From Leptodactylus fallax (Eukaryota; Chordata; Amphibia; Anura; Leptodactylidae): 64,000 nt of DNA. Each line of letters starts with the position of its first letter. Positions within the stretch are counted from its first letter, which is position 1. Shown here one piece after another: positions 11,433 through 22,310 of the stretch. The translations under genes and the position numbers were made by a program. The notes under the pieces are model-generated. The model was given only the letters and a program-made list of their open reading frames with translations. It searched no databases and was not told the origin of the DNA. The stretch covers positions 4,465,001 to 4,529,000 of the forward strand of contig CAMRHE010000156.1 in NCBI GenBank assembly GCA_947044405.1, given 5' to 3'.

Positions 11433-11581
11433 CTACAGTCACACAGGCTGTTTTGATGCAAATTTTTGACTCAAAGCCAGGAGTGGAATGGGAAAGATAA
11501 AGGAAGGACATACACTTCTCCTATATGCTAGATACTAGACTTGGCTAAAAAAACTGCACCAAAAGCTGCATGTGTGATTTC
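11433..11581. mobile_element. Possible small MITE
   Basis: AGGCTACAGTCACACAGGCTG at the left and a degenerate inverted copy near 11558-11580 bracket about 150 bases without coding capacity. The arms match only about two thirds of positions, so this is weak. Confidence 0.3.
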
Positions 11582-11589
11582 ATCCTTAC

Positions 11590-12280
11590 TAGTGATGGGC
11601 GAATCGACTTGAATCTTCCAAATTATTTGGTTTTTAAGAAAACCGAACAATTTGGAAATAGTCTCCTTCAAACTAAAATGGCCACTGCCAGTAAATTATT
11701 ATACTCTGGGTCTTTTCAGAACTCAGAGTATAATAGCTGAAGGCCCAGGGAACAAAAGTAAAGAAAATCATTTACACTGACATTCCTGGGCCTCCTCGGG
11801 TATCCGGCAGTCTGTGCCTTCCTTCTCCAGTGAATGACATCACAGAAGAGCATCAGAGCCGGCGTTGGGCGCTCTTTTGCGATGTGGCTGGGGTCACTGC
11901 TGAGGCCTGTGTTTGGGTCTCAGTGTTGACATGGGCACACAAGCATCATGACACCATGACACTCGGCATGACCTTGCCACTGCTAAGGCCCAATCACAGA
12001 ACGCAGGGGTGACTCCGGGTGCATGATGTCAGAGAAGAGCACAAGATGATACCAGGAGGAGGACACAGGGCACCTGAGGTGGCCCAGAAGAGGTAATTGA
12101 AGGTGAGTATAAATGTTTTTGTCACCTCCCCCAGTCCTCCAGTTATTATACTCTGGGATCTGAAGAGACCCCAGAATATAATAATTTCCCTAATAATAAT
12201 AATAATTTCAAGTTCAGACTGAACCAATCGGGATTTTTGCTTTCATCCGAATACAGGACAAAATAAATCTCCCATCTTTA
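11590..12280. mobile_element. Nonautonomous hAT element with 8-bp target duplication
   Basis: The tips are TAGTGATGGG at the left and CCCATCTTTA at the right, inverted copies that fit the hAT tip rule YARNG. They are flanked by ATCCTTAC (11582-11589) and ATCATTAC (12281-12288), seven of eight bases alike. Inside is the CRE/CCAAT module described under findings: a TTATTATACTCTGGG hairpin at each side, TGACATCA and TGATGTCA sites, AGGCCCAATCACAG, and an outward AAGGTGAGTAT near 12100-12110. No transposase frame is present. Confidence 0.8.
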
Positions 12281-12288
12281 ATCATTAC

Positions 12289-12639
12289 CCAATCATTATT
12301 ATTATAATAATAAATAAGATGATTAGTCTATGCACAAGTAAAATGGGGGAGCACTGGGAGGCGCAGTGTTATGGGATCATAGAAGAAGGTTATGCAGCAT
12401 TCCAGCATCCCTACCTTATAAGGTATCTGGGCCCAAGGGACATCCTTGATGCCACCCTTCAGAACCATCTACTGGCTGAGGCTAGGCTTCCTATAGAGTT
12501 GTTGGAGTGGAGAACAAGGCACCTATCTACCATTCGGTCTGAGCATCTCTCATCCCTATGTCTAGCTGAACCCAACAGTTGGGAGACTACTACCCCCATC
12601 GAGAAGCTGCACCTGTTCACCGTTTTACAGTTTGCCACA
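12289..12639. other. Unassigned stretch with an open frame
   Basis: A plus-strand frame (12319-12774, 151 codons) covers this stretch and runs into the next repeat. It contains 'RYLGPRDILDATLQNHLL' and several Leu-rich pieces but no family I recognise. Because its C-terminal third lies in a dispersed repeat it may be part of a retroelement rather than a host exon. Confidence 0.3.
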
Positions 12640-12915
12640 GTAAAGTTTATCGTGTTTCAACTGCATCACTGCCTCCGGAATCATTTCTGCGATTACCATC
12701 AGGGCCCTTCTGAACACCTTCACACAGCTCAGGGTAAGAGAGACCCCTCTCTAACTGGAAGCACCATCTGGTAGCACGCAGACCCCCCTCATCAGTGTCA
12801 CCTAGGAGGTGTGCTGGAGGAGCTCGGTTGAGAGCTCTCGACCTATCTAGTAACATCGCTACAGCCACTACTACTCCCATCCTCTGTTTCCCTCCATCTG
12901 GGTTGCAGCAACGTA
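12640..12915 (+). repeat. Dispersed LTR-like repeat, shared with 40.69-40.98 kb
   Basis: About 270 bases align by eye to the insert inside the DIRS relic: shared blocks are CACAGTAAAGTT, TTACCATCAGGGCCCTTC, GGTAAGAGAGA and ACTACTACTCCCATCCTC, in the same order. Both copies are nested in retroelement-rich sequence. The GGTAAGAG piece looks like a splice donor. It could be the end of an LTR; no TG...CA boundary was found. Confidence 0.5.
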
Positions 12916-13039
12916 TTTTTGGAGTAGTTGGTAGGATCATCACCTCCGTGTCCTTTACCATCACCTGACACCGGTGGAAAAGATCCAAAAACTACAGTAC
13001 TATCTGGTGAGCAGAAAACCTGGGAGGCCATAAAATGCA

Positions 13040-13560
13040 TAATGAAATGGCCAGTGACAGCAGGGGTTAACTAGGGGTTAATAAAGCAAGTGGAGAAACA
13101 GTATTCAATTTCAGCAGTTTAATTCTCCCAGTAGGCAGGGGCCTCGGAGGAGTTATAAATACTGTGGGTGGAAAATAACGGCTCTTTTTACCTGACAGAT
13201 CTGGTGAAGAAACACCCACCTACCCTCCTTTGCTTTGAGGATTTTTGCCTTGTCTCAGAAGAGGTCGGTAGAGAAGAGGTTCTTTCTTTGGTCTTCAAAG
13301 TCACAGTGGAAGACGGGAGTCTGTGCTCGGATGAAAGAAATATGATGGCCCACACGCCCACTGGCTACCAGCGGGGCATTCGGAGATGAGCAGGAGATAA
13401 GTTTTTGGTACCTTTTACGGATATAGATTTTTGTGTTTAAAGTTAAAGGTTAATTTATTTTTTTAAAAATTGTTAAATAAAGCTGTGGCCAATACCCATT
13501 CAGCCACAAATTTTTTGTCTTGTAGTATTATTTCAAAGTATTGAGCGTGTTGATAGGATA
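13040..13560 (+). repeat. Putative LTR or promoter-like repeat
   Basis: GGGGTTAACTAGGGGTTAATAAAG is followed by a TATA-like GTTATAAATACTG near 13153 and by a poly(A) signal AAATAAAGCTGTGGCC near 13475. That order (promoter, short transcribed part, AATAAA) is typical of gypsy-type LTRs. No flanking duplication or second LTR was found, so the call is tentative. Confidence 0.35.
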
Positions 13561-15026
13561 CTGCCAGTAAAAAGGGAAAGTGGTTCACATCCCTGCAGTT
13601 TCTATTATCTGTGTGACAGACTTCTGCTTGTCGAGTAAACTGTGCCATAAGAATGCATTGTTGTCAGCCAGCCCGGAATATTGCATTTTTGCAGTTTTGT
13701 GGACTGTTGCATCTGTCTTTGCCAAGTTTGAGCCACATTGCAAGCTTAGAGACAGTCAGCCGTTATCAGACTGTGTATTTGTTGCTGCTACTTATACTGT
13801 GCACAAGAGCCCAGCCCACAATGAGTTAACGCAAGTCAGAGATTTGTAGCTGCGTCACACAAGATTCTACAGCTCCACAGAGATTAACCGCCAGTCCGCC
13901 AAAACAATGCTCAGGCGGGAAGATCCAAAATCTGCCTAGTAACAATCAAGATTCTCCCAGCCAATTTGAACATCAATCAACCAGCAGCCACCTACATCAG
14001 TGGGACAGTCCATTCTTCAGAACAGACAAGCGGAGCCTCCGGCTGTCTACTCCTGCAGCTGCACAGCAAGTCGCACCAGTAGGGTACAGGAGCACTATTA
14101 CTCCTACCACTGTGATGGCCTTCTATCGTGCCATGGAGAAGGATTGGGCCCAAGGTTTGCGGGAGTTGTCTAATTTGCCAGAGCTACCACCTTTTCAGCT
14201 TCACCACCCAAGTCAACAGGAACACCACCTGCAGAGGCTGAGCACTGAGGAAATTGACACCAGTCAAGGTTTGTGCCCCGAAGTCAACACCTGGCTGGGT
14301 TGATCAAGATTTGTGCCCTCCACAGCGCCCCCTAGAGAGAATCCCTGGACTCCTACGACTGTATGTAAATAGTCTCCATGTTCGTTGCCCCTTTACTTTT
14401 GTGCCGAACTGATGGGCACGTCCCCATTTTCCATTCAGTGCGAACTTTGGACACTAACCCAGTTCGCCCTTATGTGTCACTGCCTCTTGTGCTTCCAGGA
14501 TTGGACACTCACAAACTTGTGACCTGGAGTCTCCCTTTTGTTTCCATTGTCCGTTGAGGCTCTGAGAAGGACACTCATGTACTTGTGTCTCAGGGACCTT
14601 CTGTGGGATGTCTGTGTGTATACCCTGTGTTATCTGACATCCCTGAGATTGGACACAGACGCCCCTGTTCACCCCTCCTTTATATTGGACTGGTCAGTTG
14701 ACTAGTGTATATACTGTACATATTGTATTTTGTATTGTCTTGTATTAACCCCTTTTACTTTTAGGTCTTATATTTTTTGTCTTGTCCACTGTGGTTCCTG
14801 CCTTAACGTGGACCCTATGGTCGCCAAGGGCAGCTCACGTTAAAGCAGGGGGAAATTGCAGCTTCCCAAAGTGTCAATGCGTACATTGTTTATTATTTTG
14901 TGCGTCTCTGGTTGTGTTCTATGTAGTTAATATGTGTATTTATGTTCTGAAGCTTCCTTACTGCGTTTTCCTTATCATTTACCCCACTGTTGGTCACCCC
15001 ATCACTTGGTTCAGCCCTGGCCATGA
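13561..15026. other. Unassigned stretch
   Basis: Contains a 63-codon plus frame at 14112-14303 and other short frames without family resemblance. Near 14805-14845 there is an imperfect palindrome (CTTAACGTG and CACGTTAAAG). The stretch could be internal sequence of an unrecognised retroelement, since it lies between an LTR-like piece and a Ngaro end. Confidence 0.3.
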
Positions 15027-15306
15027 CCAGCCATAAGGCACTATAATATGTACCCCCTTGCCATAACTATAATTTAAATAAAGACAGACAACTGCTATTG
15101 GGTAAAACGTGGGAACATGGGGGTCGGACACATCTTTATTAACAAGTTGTATATATGTAGAACCTTGTTACCCTGAACCCAAACCTGACGTGTCACCGGA
15201 CACTGGCCACTGCCTCCACGGTGGGCATGTGTTAGTTGTTCTGCTTGGTGACATGTCTGTGCTTTTCCATACCGTAAAGAGAACAAGGTCCTGCCATATG
15301 CCACTG
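15027..15306 (-). repeat. Ngaro-type terminal direct repeat, outer copy
   Basis: About 280 bases repeated at 15594-15854 in direct orientation. Shared blocks include CATAAGGCACTATAATATGT, TTAAATAAAGACAGACAACT and CATGTGTTAGTTGTTC. The copies are separated by about 290 bases of other sequence. Paired direct repeats after the last open reading frame match the split direct repeats known for Ngaro and related tyrosine-recombinase retroelements, and the SGNH frame upstream on the minus strand supports this. Confidence 0.6.
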
Positions 15307-15593
15307 TAACACCTAACAACAAGAAAATAAATAAATAACACATAAAGAACACATACAATAAAGTGCCAAACGTCCCAATAGGGAGGGAAGGTGAGGGATG
15401 TTGCTCTTTGGTGCTGGGTTGGAATCCAAGAGGGAGAGCCTAGTGCCGAGGCGTAAAGCTCTGGAAGTGCCACACCCCCTCCCTAATCCCCAGCCAATGG
15501 CAGAACAAGGAATGCCAGGGGAGGAGTGAGCAGACCACGCCCCTCATGTCTGGGCAGGAGCCCGTGGCTTATGCAGCCCGGAGGGCTCACAGA

Positions 15594-15854
15594 CCAGCCA
15601 TAAGGCACTATAATATGTACCCTCTCCCCTCTTGCCATAACTGTAACTTAAATAAAGACAGACAACTGCTGTTGGGAAAAATGTGGGCGTTGGCCACAGC
15701 TTTATTAACAAGTTGGACATATGTATATAAACCTGATATGTCACCGGATGGCGGCCACCGCCTCCATGGTGAACATGTGTTAGTTGTTCCACCTGGTGAC
15801 ACATCTGTACTTCTCTATAATGTGAAGGGAACAAGATCCTGCCATATGCCACCG
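15594..15854 (-). repeat. Ngaro-type terminal direct repeat, inner copy
   Basis: Second copy of the repeat at 15027-15306. It has lost a short block after TATAAACCTG compared with the outer copy. It lies about 50 bases beyond the end of the hydrolase-like frame (minus strand), in the place expected for the first member of a 3' split repeat. Confidence 0.6.
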
Positions 15855-15904
15855 AAGCTCAGTGTAACCCTACACCGGGGTTAGGCCCCCCCAAGCAGCA
15901 GGAA

Positions 15905-16500
15905 CAGTGCCCTTTCTATGGCATCCTGGATCCCTGACAGAAAATTTCAAATCCAATCTCATTGAGATGGACTCTGTCATGGCGTAGCAAACTCTGATTG
16001 TTGGCCTTCAAACTGCTGATGCCGCATCACATTCCCTCCCTGGGATCGAACATGTTGGGATACACCTATGTTCAACAATCTCCTTGCCCTTTCAATAGCA
16101 GCTGGATCCTGAGCTTCACTCAAATAAACCCGAGGAACCACATCCGACCAAAGCACGACCAAGGAAGAGAAAAATGCAGAAAAACGGTCAAAATCCTAAT
16201 GGATAAGGGTAATTAATTTGCACAAATGAACAGATGCAATGTCGTTCCCTCTACCATGTATCACCAGCACCACTGGGTCCTGGGAGGATCTGCTGGCTGC
16301 CACAACATCCAGCAACACCTGCATCCAACTCATTCTGCGTACACCGTGCCACCGCCATTCCACATACCAAAATCCCAATTGCAGACCGCCCGGCCGGACC
16401 GCCGCTTGTCTTGCCACCCAGTAGATGCATGAATGACCAATAATCCACACCAGAGGGGAAACACCTGCAAATTAACAAACGCGACATAACCATATGAACA
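15905..16500 (-). pseudogene. SGNH/GDSL hydrolase-like domain of a Ngaro-type retroelement
   Basis: Minus-strand frames show the SGNH blocks in order: 'WIIGHSCIYW' (block I, with the candidate nucleophile Ser), 'VLVIHGRGND' (block III form GxND), 'LVVLWSDVVPR', and after a frameshift near 15985 'HDRVHLNEIG' (block V, D-x-V-H). This hydrolase is known as an extra domain in vertebrate Ngaro elements; its role in transposition is unsettled. The neighbouring tyrosine recombinase and paired direct repeats fit that context. The gene is broken, and the His and Asp could only be used if the frameshift were absent. Confidence 0.7.
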
Positions 16501-16611
16501 ACAAACCTTTTTTTTTAACTAGCAAGCAACCCCAGACAGACGTAACAGTGGTAACAATTAGAACACCAAGTCCAATCTGCTTCACCTCCTCCTCTGTTAA
16601 ACCCACCGCAT

Positions 16612-16854
16612 CAGCCGAAGGAATACATCAAGTACATCAGTAGGATGGTCATCATTTTCTCCAGATTCTTTGGTATTTTCACTTATATCACTGTTACTGC
16701 TTGACTCTGATTCTTCGGAAATGTCATGAGGAATATATTCTTTATCAGACTCTGAGTCTATTTGTTTCTGACTTTCTTCTTCTAACTCATTTTCAGATAA
16801 ATTCTGAAGACATTTAAAAATTTCCTCATTTGTCAGACCCCTCAGCTTACTCAT
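16612..16854 (-). pseudogene. piggyBac-like transposase N-terminus
   Basis: A short frame from Met 16854 reads 'RGLTNEEIFKCLQNLSENE' followed by a long acidic, Ser-rich stretch. Piggybac transposases typically start with a 'LxxEEI' helix and an acidic linker before the catalytic domain. The rest of the protein, including the DDD catalytic core and the zinc finger, is missing: the frame passes into Ngaro sequence near 16610 and stops at 16597. The assignment rests on this short region plus the TTAA end, so it is moderate. Confidence 0.55.
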
Positions 16855-17340
16855 GCTTCAAATATATATTGCAAAAAGTGACTTGTAAGATCGCAGAAGT
16901 AATAAAATTACACTGTACAAACATACAGAATTGTAACTTCAGCTATAGTGTATGCTACTGAAGTACAGACAAAAAATGCTAGTAGAGACATGGATCAAAC
17001 AAGTTTAGACAAAACAAAATGATCAGTCATCCCTGATATGCAAAAACACATACATAGAGAGAAGCACTGTGATTTTCTCTACTCTGTAATGTTAGGTGTA
17101 TTACCTACTACTACTTTTATGTATGGGGTCAAATTGACCCCTTCAGTACTTATAGGTATGAATTGTAAAATCTGAGCCCCTGAAAAAATTACAATTCATT
17201 TTTGTGTCCTAAAATATACACTTCCATGAATAAATAAAAGTCACAAAATCTCAGAACTCATTTTGTTAAAATTTTAGAAGTAATACGAAAAATAAATAGC
17301 AAAAGGGGCAAAATGACCCTTACGGTAGTTCTAGTGTTAA
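16612..17340 (-). mobile_element. piggyBac-type transposon fragment
   Basis: On the minus strand the fragment opens at a TTAA (17337-17340) followed by CACTAGAACTACCG and a GGGTCATTTTGCCCC-type palindromic tract, as in piggyBac-like ends. About 480 bases later a frame starts at 16854. It cuts into the C-terminal part of the Ngaro tyrosine recombinase, which resumes near 16610. The second terminal repeat was not found, so one end has been lost. Confidence 0.6.
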
Positions 17341-17705
17341 ACAAAGTTTCAAATTAAACTTTGTAAAAAAGGAACCATCACTATGTATGAAGGACTGGCC
17401 ACTGAGAGGGCATAGTGAGGTGTATCACCTAACCTCCTCTACAGAACATAATGGACCATCTAACTTGGAAACAGACAAACATGTGCCCTGCCCATGAACA
17501 TCGATCTTAGACCGACGTACCCTAACTTTAAGTGCGTCAGGCAAAATAACAATGTCATCTGTCAACAGGCTAGAAGGGGAATGCCGTGACCGCGCAACCA
17601 ACTCACCCACCCTCAAAGCACAGAAAAATGCCAAGACAATGCAGGAGTTCTGACTCATAAGCCAGAAGAGCAAACTTCCCCCATTGCGTCTACAAGATGA
17701 TGCAA
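17341..17705 (-). pseudogene. Ngaro-type tyrosine recombinase fragment
   Basis: Minus-strand frame with 'FFCALRVGELVARSR', carrying the first catalytic Arg of tyrosine recombinases (family form GxRxGE), then 'DDIVILPDALKVRVRRSKID' and, past an in-frame TGA near 17425, 'FIHSDGSFFTKF'. The remaining C-terminal part, expected to contain the HxxR motif, is interrupted by the piggyBac fragment, and a remnant 'GLTEEEVKQIG' reappears at about 16570-16610. Position and order (recombinase, hydrolase, direct repeats) indicate one minus-strand Ngaro relic from about 17.7 to 15.0 kb. Its RT was not found. Confidence 0.65.
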
Positions 17706-18093
17706 GAGTAAGGCAGGGTTCACATTACCGTTGGATTCCATTATAAAGGTGTCCGTTAACAAAAAAAAAAATGGACACCTATCATAACAGACATTAACGG
17801 ACACTAACTGACACATTAGCATCAGTTAGCATCAATTAGTGTCCGTTTATTTTTTTTATTTTTTATTTTTTTCTCTTAATTAACTTTTTATTAGATTTTC
17901 AAATATCACCAATGAATATAGACAGTAACATATAATGTGCATGGCACAACAATCAATAAGTAAACAATCGGATAAGCTGGCGTATTACATATCACGATTG
18001 ACTAATAACACAATAATGAATGGAACGTTAGCATTGAAAAGATACAAAAAAATACTTAGGGTGGAAGGCCAAGGGTCTCAGTAAATTATTTGG

Positions 18094-21000
18094 TTAAACA
18101 GAAGGTTCCCACAAATGTGTCTTAATAGTGTCTTTAGAGAACTCATACCAAGGCGCCCAAATATCGCAAAACTTCTGGTAGGTACGAAGTTCTAAGTGGG
18201 AAAGTTCCTCCATCCGTGCAACTTGAGATACTTTCCGCAGAAAGTGGGATACTGGAGGAGGGGAATCGGATGCCCAGTATAAAGGGATCATAGATTTGGC
18301 GATAGTTACCAGTTGAAGCCAAAGACACTTGTGGGACCTAGGCGGGGAAGTGGGCCATAAATTCAAGAAAATTCCTACAGGAGACAGGTGTTCAGTGAAT
18401 CCACAAACCTGGTTCAGTATCTGCTGAACTAGTGACCAGTAAGGGGCTATTTTTTCGCATTCCCACCAAATATGCAGGTAGGAACCTGCGGACTTATGGC
18501 AACGCCAGCACAAAGGGGATACCTCCGGAGAGAATTTGTGGACTACAGTAGGCGTTCTATACCATCTGGTGACCAGTTTGTAGCTTGACTCCTGCAAGAT
18601 GCACACATCTAGAAGGCCCTGTGGATCGCTTGAGCATAGATGATATTTCTCCAGGAGTAAGGGACATTTGAAGGTCTACCTCCCATTTTCGCACATATGA
18701 GGGGAGTTCTGTCCCTAGTTCGCTCAGGAGGTTGGAGTAGAAAGTAGATAAAGGTCTTGGTGTAATTTGCTTCCGGAGTAGAAGCTGTTCTAGCCATGTA
18801 GTTGTGCGATTGTCAGGTTTCTGCTTCAGGGCTCTCAGGTACAGTGTTTTAATCAATTGGTACGTTAGAAAATTGGTATGGGTAGGGAGAAAGTGTTGGA
18901 TGAACTCAAAATAAGAAGGGAAGGCCCCATCAATCAGTATAGAGTCGTAGGGTAATCGCCCGACATGTTTCGGCACTCTTGGGGCCGATTCTATAAACTT
19001 GGATTCCGATAGAATTAAATCTTGGACGGACATGAGAGGGGAAGGACCTGTTGCCATAGGAAGCAGTCTCCGTACCCATTGCCATGAGTCATAGACCGCT
19101 GACGTTAATACATTAAAGGTGAGGATCTGCTTAGCCGTTTGGCGGGGAAGCCATAGTATCGCAGTAAGGGGGAAGTCTATAGTGGCTTCCTCCACTGACA
19201 CACGTAATCTCGCATTATCGCTCTCAAACCAATCAATGGTCCTTGCCAGTTGTGCTGCATGATAATATGTTTTTATATCTGGTAGACCCATGCCACCCAA
19301 CTTCCTAGGTCTAGTAAGAGTGCGGAACGCCATTCTAGGGCGAGAGTTATGCCAGACATATTTTGAAAACATTCTGCGGAGGGAGGAGAAGAATGTTAGT
19401 GGAAGAGGGATAGGGAGGGTTTGAAATAAGTATAAAATCTTAGGTAGAATCGTCATTTTCAATAGATTAGTTCTACCCATCCATGAGATATATGGGGCCT
19501 GCCAAGATTCTAATAGAGATTTGATGTTGGAGAGCAAAGGGCCATAGTTAGAATCGTACCAGCGTCTGGGTGAGGGTGTTAAAGTTAATCCTAAATACTT
19601 AATATAGTCATATTGCAGTGGGAATGGGGAGGTAGCCTGTAAGTCAGATTTAACCGGAGGGGGGCAATAAACACATAGGGCTTCAGATTTTGTGGTATTA
19701 ATTTTAAAATTCGATAAGGTACCAAAGGCCGTAAAGATCATATCTATATGGGGTAATGCAACAGTTGGGTTGGTAAGAATTATTAAAAGGTCGTCTGCAA
19801 ATGCGGCTGTACTATGACATATCCCTCCAGTAACCAGACCTTTCAGCAATGGGTCCTGTTGTATACTCTGAATTAATGTTTCAATGGTCAGAACAAAGAG
19901 TAAGGGGGATAATGGACATCCCTGCCTGGTACCGTTTTTAATATCAAACGAGGAAGAGAGGCATCCATTAACTCTAATTTTAGCACTAGGTCTGGAGTAC
20001 AAAGCCATGACCTTCTGGACAAACATGTGTGGGATGCCAAAATACCGTAGTGTCTCTGTCATAAAGGTCCAATCTACCCTATCAAAGGCTTTTTCCGCAT
20101 CTGTTGAAAGAAGTACCAAGGGAGTCTTCTTACGTTGGGCGTGTTGTATCAAGTGGAGCACTCGTTGGGTGTTATGTTTACCTTCTCTGCCCTTTAATAA
20201 TAATAATAATAATAGTCCTTTAATAGTCCCACAATGGGGAAATTCAGTGTGTTACAGCAGCAAAGATAAGCAGATACAAATACAAATACAACATGTACAG
20301 GAATGTTCCAAGGTGAGAGGCATTACATTAATAGCAGACAGACAGATAGGACGTAGCAGAGGAGGGGGGGGGGATTTAACAGGCAGAGAGATATTTCAGT
20401 TCTCTGTGTGTAATGATCTCCGCTTAGGTCGGTGTTGGTTGTACAGCCTAACCGCGGTGGGGAGGAAAGACTTCCGATAGCGCTCCTTCTCACACCTAGG
20501 GTGGAGCAGTCGGTCACTGACAGTACTGCTCAGCGCGATCACAGTCTCATGCATGGGATGGGACTTCTTCTTCTGCATGGAGCTCACCACGGACACTTGC
20601 TCTGGGTGGACCAGGGAGGGTAGAAATGATTTTAATCTGTTAGCTACTAATTTGGCGTATAATTTAACATCTACATTTAACAAGGAGATGGGGCGGTAAC
20701 TACCACATTGTGTCGGGTCCTTGCCTTCCTTAGGAATGATAGAAATATGGGCTTCCAAGGCTTGAGGGGGGGAAGTAGTGGGCTTCATCTACAGAGTTAC
20801 AAACCTGGAGAAAATGAGGGAGAAGAATAGAGCTAAAGTGTTTGTAATAAAAGGCTGGGAGGCCGTCAGGGCCAGGAGCTTTCCCCAGAGGGGTGTCGGC
20901 TAGTGCAGACTGTAGTTCTGACAGTGTAAAAGGAGTCGTAAGGGCATCTTGTTGTTGGGGAGTAAGCGATGGGAGGGAGAGAGATTGCAAAAAGGACCGG

Positions 21001-21910
21001 ATTTTAGTAGAGCGGTCTTGTAGCTCAAGAGGGGTCTCAGCAGGTCTAAGGTTATACAGTTTCTGATAAAACGCACAAAGTTCAGAAGCTATGTCTGGGG
21101 TGTCTTTTAGTCTAGAGCCTGACCGGGAAGTAATCTCCACTACAAACGTTTGGTTGCGTCGTTTTTTAACTAAATATGCCATCAGTTTCCCACCCTTGTT
21201 ACCATGCATATAGTACTTATGGGAGGATGACAGATTTAGGTTTTTAGGTTCAGGCAGTCTTTAAGTCGTTCTCTGCACAAGATCAGTTCTGAAAGAGCCC
21301 CCTGAGCCGCAGCTCACTTATGTTGACTTTCCAAGATTGCAATTCAAGCAAGTAAGTCATCAATTTCTTTAGTACGTTTTTTCTTAACGTGAGAACTGAG
21401 ACTAATGAGTACCCCTCTGATCACGGATTTGTGGGCCTCCCAAATAACACAAGGCTGTACGTCAGATGTAGTGTTTTCATTGAAATAGTCAGTGAGTGCT
21501 TTAGAGACAGCCTGACGAGAGTCGTGGGAGCAGAGAAGAGTCTCATTAATTCTCCAGTCATAGCTACGGGGTGGGAGGGATGAAATTTGTAGTTGTACAG
21601 TGATGGGGGCGTGGTCAGAGATAGTGATAGGGCCAATGGTGGGAGAAGAGGATAAAGTTAGCTGGTTCTGGAGCAGGAAGATGTAGTCCAGACGCTGGTA
21701 CGATTTATGTGGGTTAGAGTAAAACGTATAGTCCTTACTGTCAGGGTTAAAGGCCCTCCATACATCTACAAGATGCATGGAGGAGAGATGCTTGGCAAGT
21801 TTACTAAGGGCAGCGAAGCTATGCGAGGATGTGCCAGTGGAGGAGTCCTGGAGGGGCTGAAGGGCAATGTTATTATCACCACCCAACACTACAAGACCCT
21901 CTGCGAACAT
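18094..21910 (-). pseudogene. L1 ORF2 relic (endonuclease, reverse transcriptase, C-terminal domain)
   Basis: The minus-strand frames give, in order, the C-terminal part of the APE-type endonuclease (21910-21344, 'VVLGGDNN', where the family has GGDFN, and 'ITISDHAPI'), the RT entry ('GKAPGPDGLP', 'SYRPISLLNVDVKLYAKLVANRL'), a long RT frame at 20161-18557 ('STDAEKAFDRVDW', 'NGTRQGCPLSPLLF', catalytic 'AFADDLLI') and the C-terminal Cys-His region ('CWRCHKSAGSYLHIWWEC', 18606-18094). There are frameshifts near 21300, 20780 and 18600. The catalytic FADD is intact. It acted in cis to copy its own RNA at nicked target DNA. Confidence 0.92.
20197..20598 (-). mobile_element. Nested 3' end of an L2-like LINE
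   Basis: Inside the L1 RT the frame switches after 'LVHPEQV' to 'LLHPRCEKERYRKSFLPTAVRLYN', the C-terminal signature of L2/CR1-group LINEs, then a 3' UTR ending AATTTCCCCATTGTGGGACT and a short (ATT)n tail near 20197-20215. This tail form is well known from L2-type LINEs and the SINEs that copy them. L1 coding resumes beyond it, so the fragment inserted after L1. Confidence 0.8.
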
Positions 21911-22310
21911 AGAAAATCTATCTAGTGTCCGTTTATTAACACTGTTTGTTTTTTTGTTTCTGCTTTCTGAGCATGCGCAGAAAAAAAAACGGACATAAAA
22001 TAACGGACAGTAACTGCTGGCTATCAGTTAGGCAGGGTTCACACTACTGTTGGCTTCCGTTATGAAGGTGTCCGTTAACAAAAAAAAAAACAGACACCTA
22101 TCATAACAGACATTAATGGACACTAACTGATGTTAATGTGTCAGTTTTTTTAACTGATCCAATTAATGGATCAGTTAAAAAAAAACGGACACATTAGCCT
22201 CAGCATCAGTTAGTGTCCGTTTTTTAACACTGTCCTTTAAAAAACATAAAATAATGGACAATAACTGATGGCTATCAGTTACTGTCCGTTATACTGTATT
22301 TCCTTCTTAG

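Larger units (their letters stand above)
17852..21922 (-). mobile_element. 5'-truncated L1-clade LINE (copy 1) with 15-bp target duplication
   Basis: The element is flanked by the perfect direct repeat TAGTGTCCGTTTATT at 17837-17851 and 21923-21937, so it landed in the MITE unit. The 3' tail is A-rich (read as T-rich on plus at 17852-17875). The 5' end lies within the endonuclease domain, so ORF1 and the 5' UTR are absent: a typical product of incomplete target-primed reverse transcription. A nested L2-like tail adds about 400 bases. Confidence 0.92.
17711..22310. repeat. Two tandem related MITE units, the first split by L1
   Basis: Two units each open with AGGCAGGGTTCACA and GGTGTCCGTTAAC and contain alternating TGTCCGTTA and TAACGGACA motifs: 17711-17851 continuing at 21938-22029, and 22030-22310. 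Both carry AACTGATGGCTATCAGTTA-like ends. The direct head-to-tail arrangement suggests a duplication rather than independent insertions. No coding capacity. Confidence 0.65.

Noticed and set aside
12319..12774. 151-codon plus frame as a host exon
   Set aside because: Its last third lies in a dispersed repeat found again at 40.7 kb, and the rest matches nothing I know.
16226..16443. Several overlapping plus frames
   Set aside because: Shadows of the SGNH hydrolase region on the minus strand.
19884..20480. 198-codon plus-strand frame
   Set aside because: Antisense to the L1 reverse transcriptase and the nested L2-like tail; no protein motif of its own.
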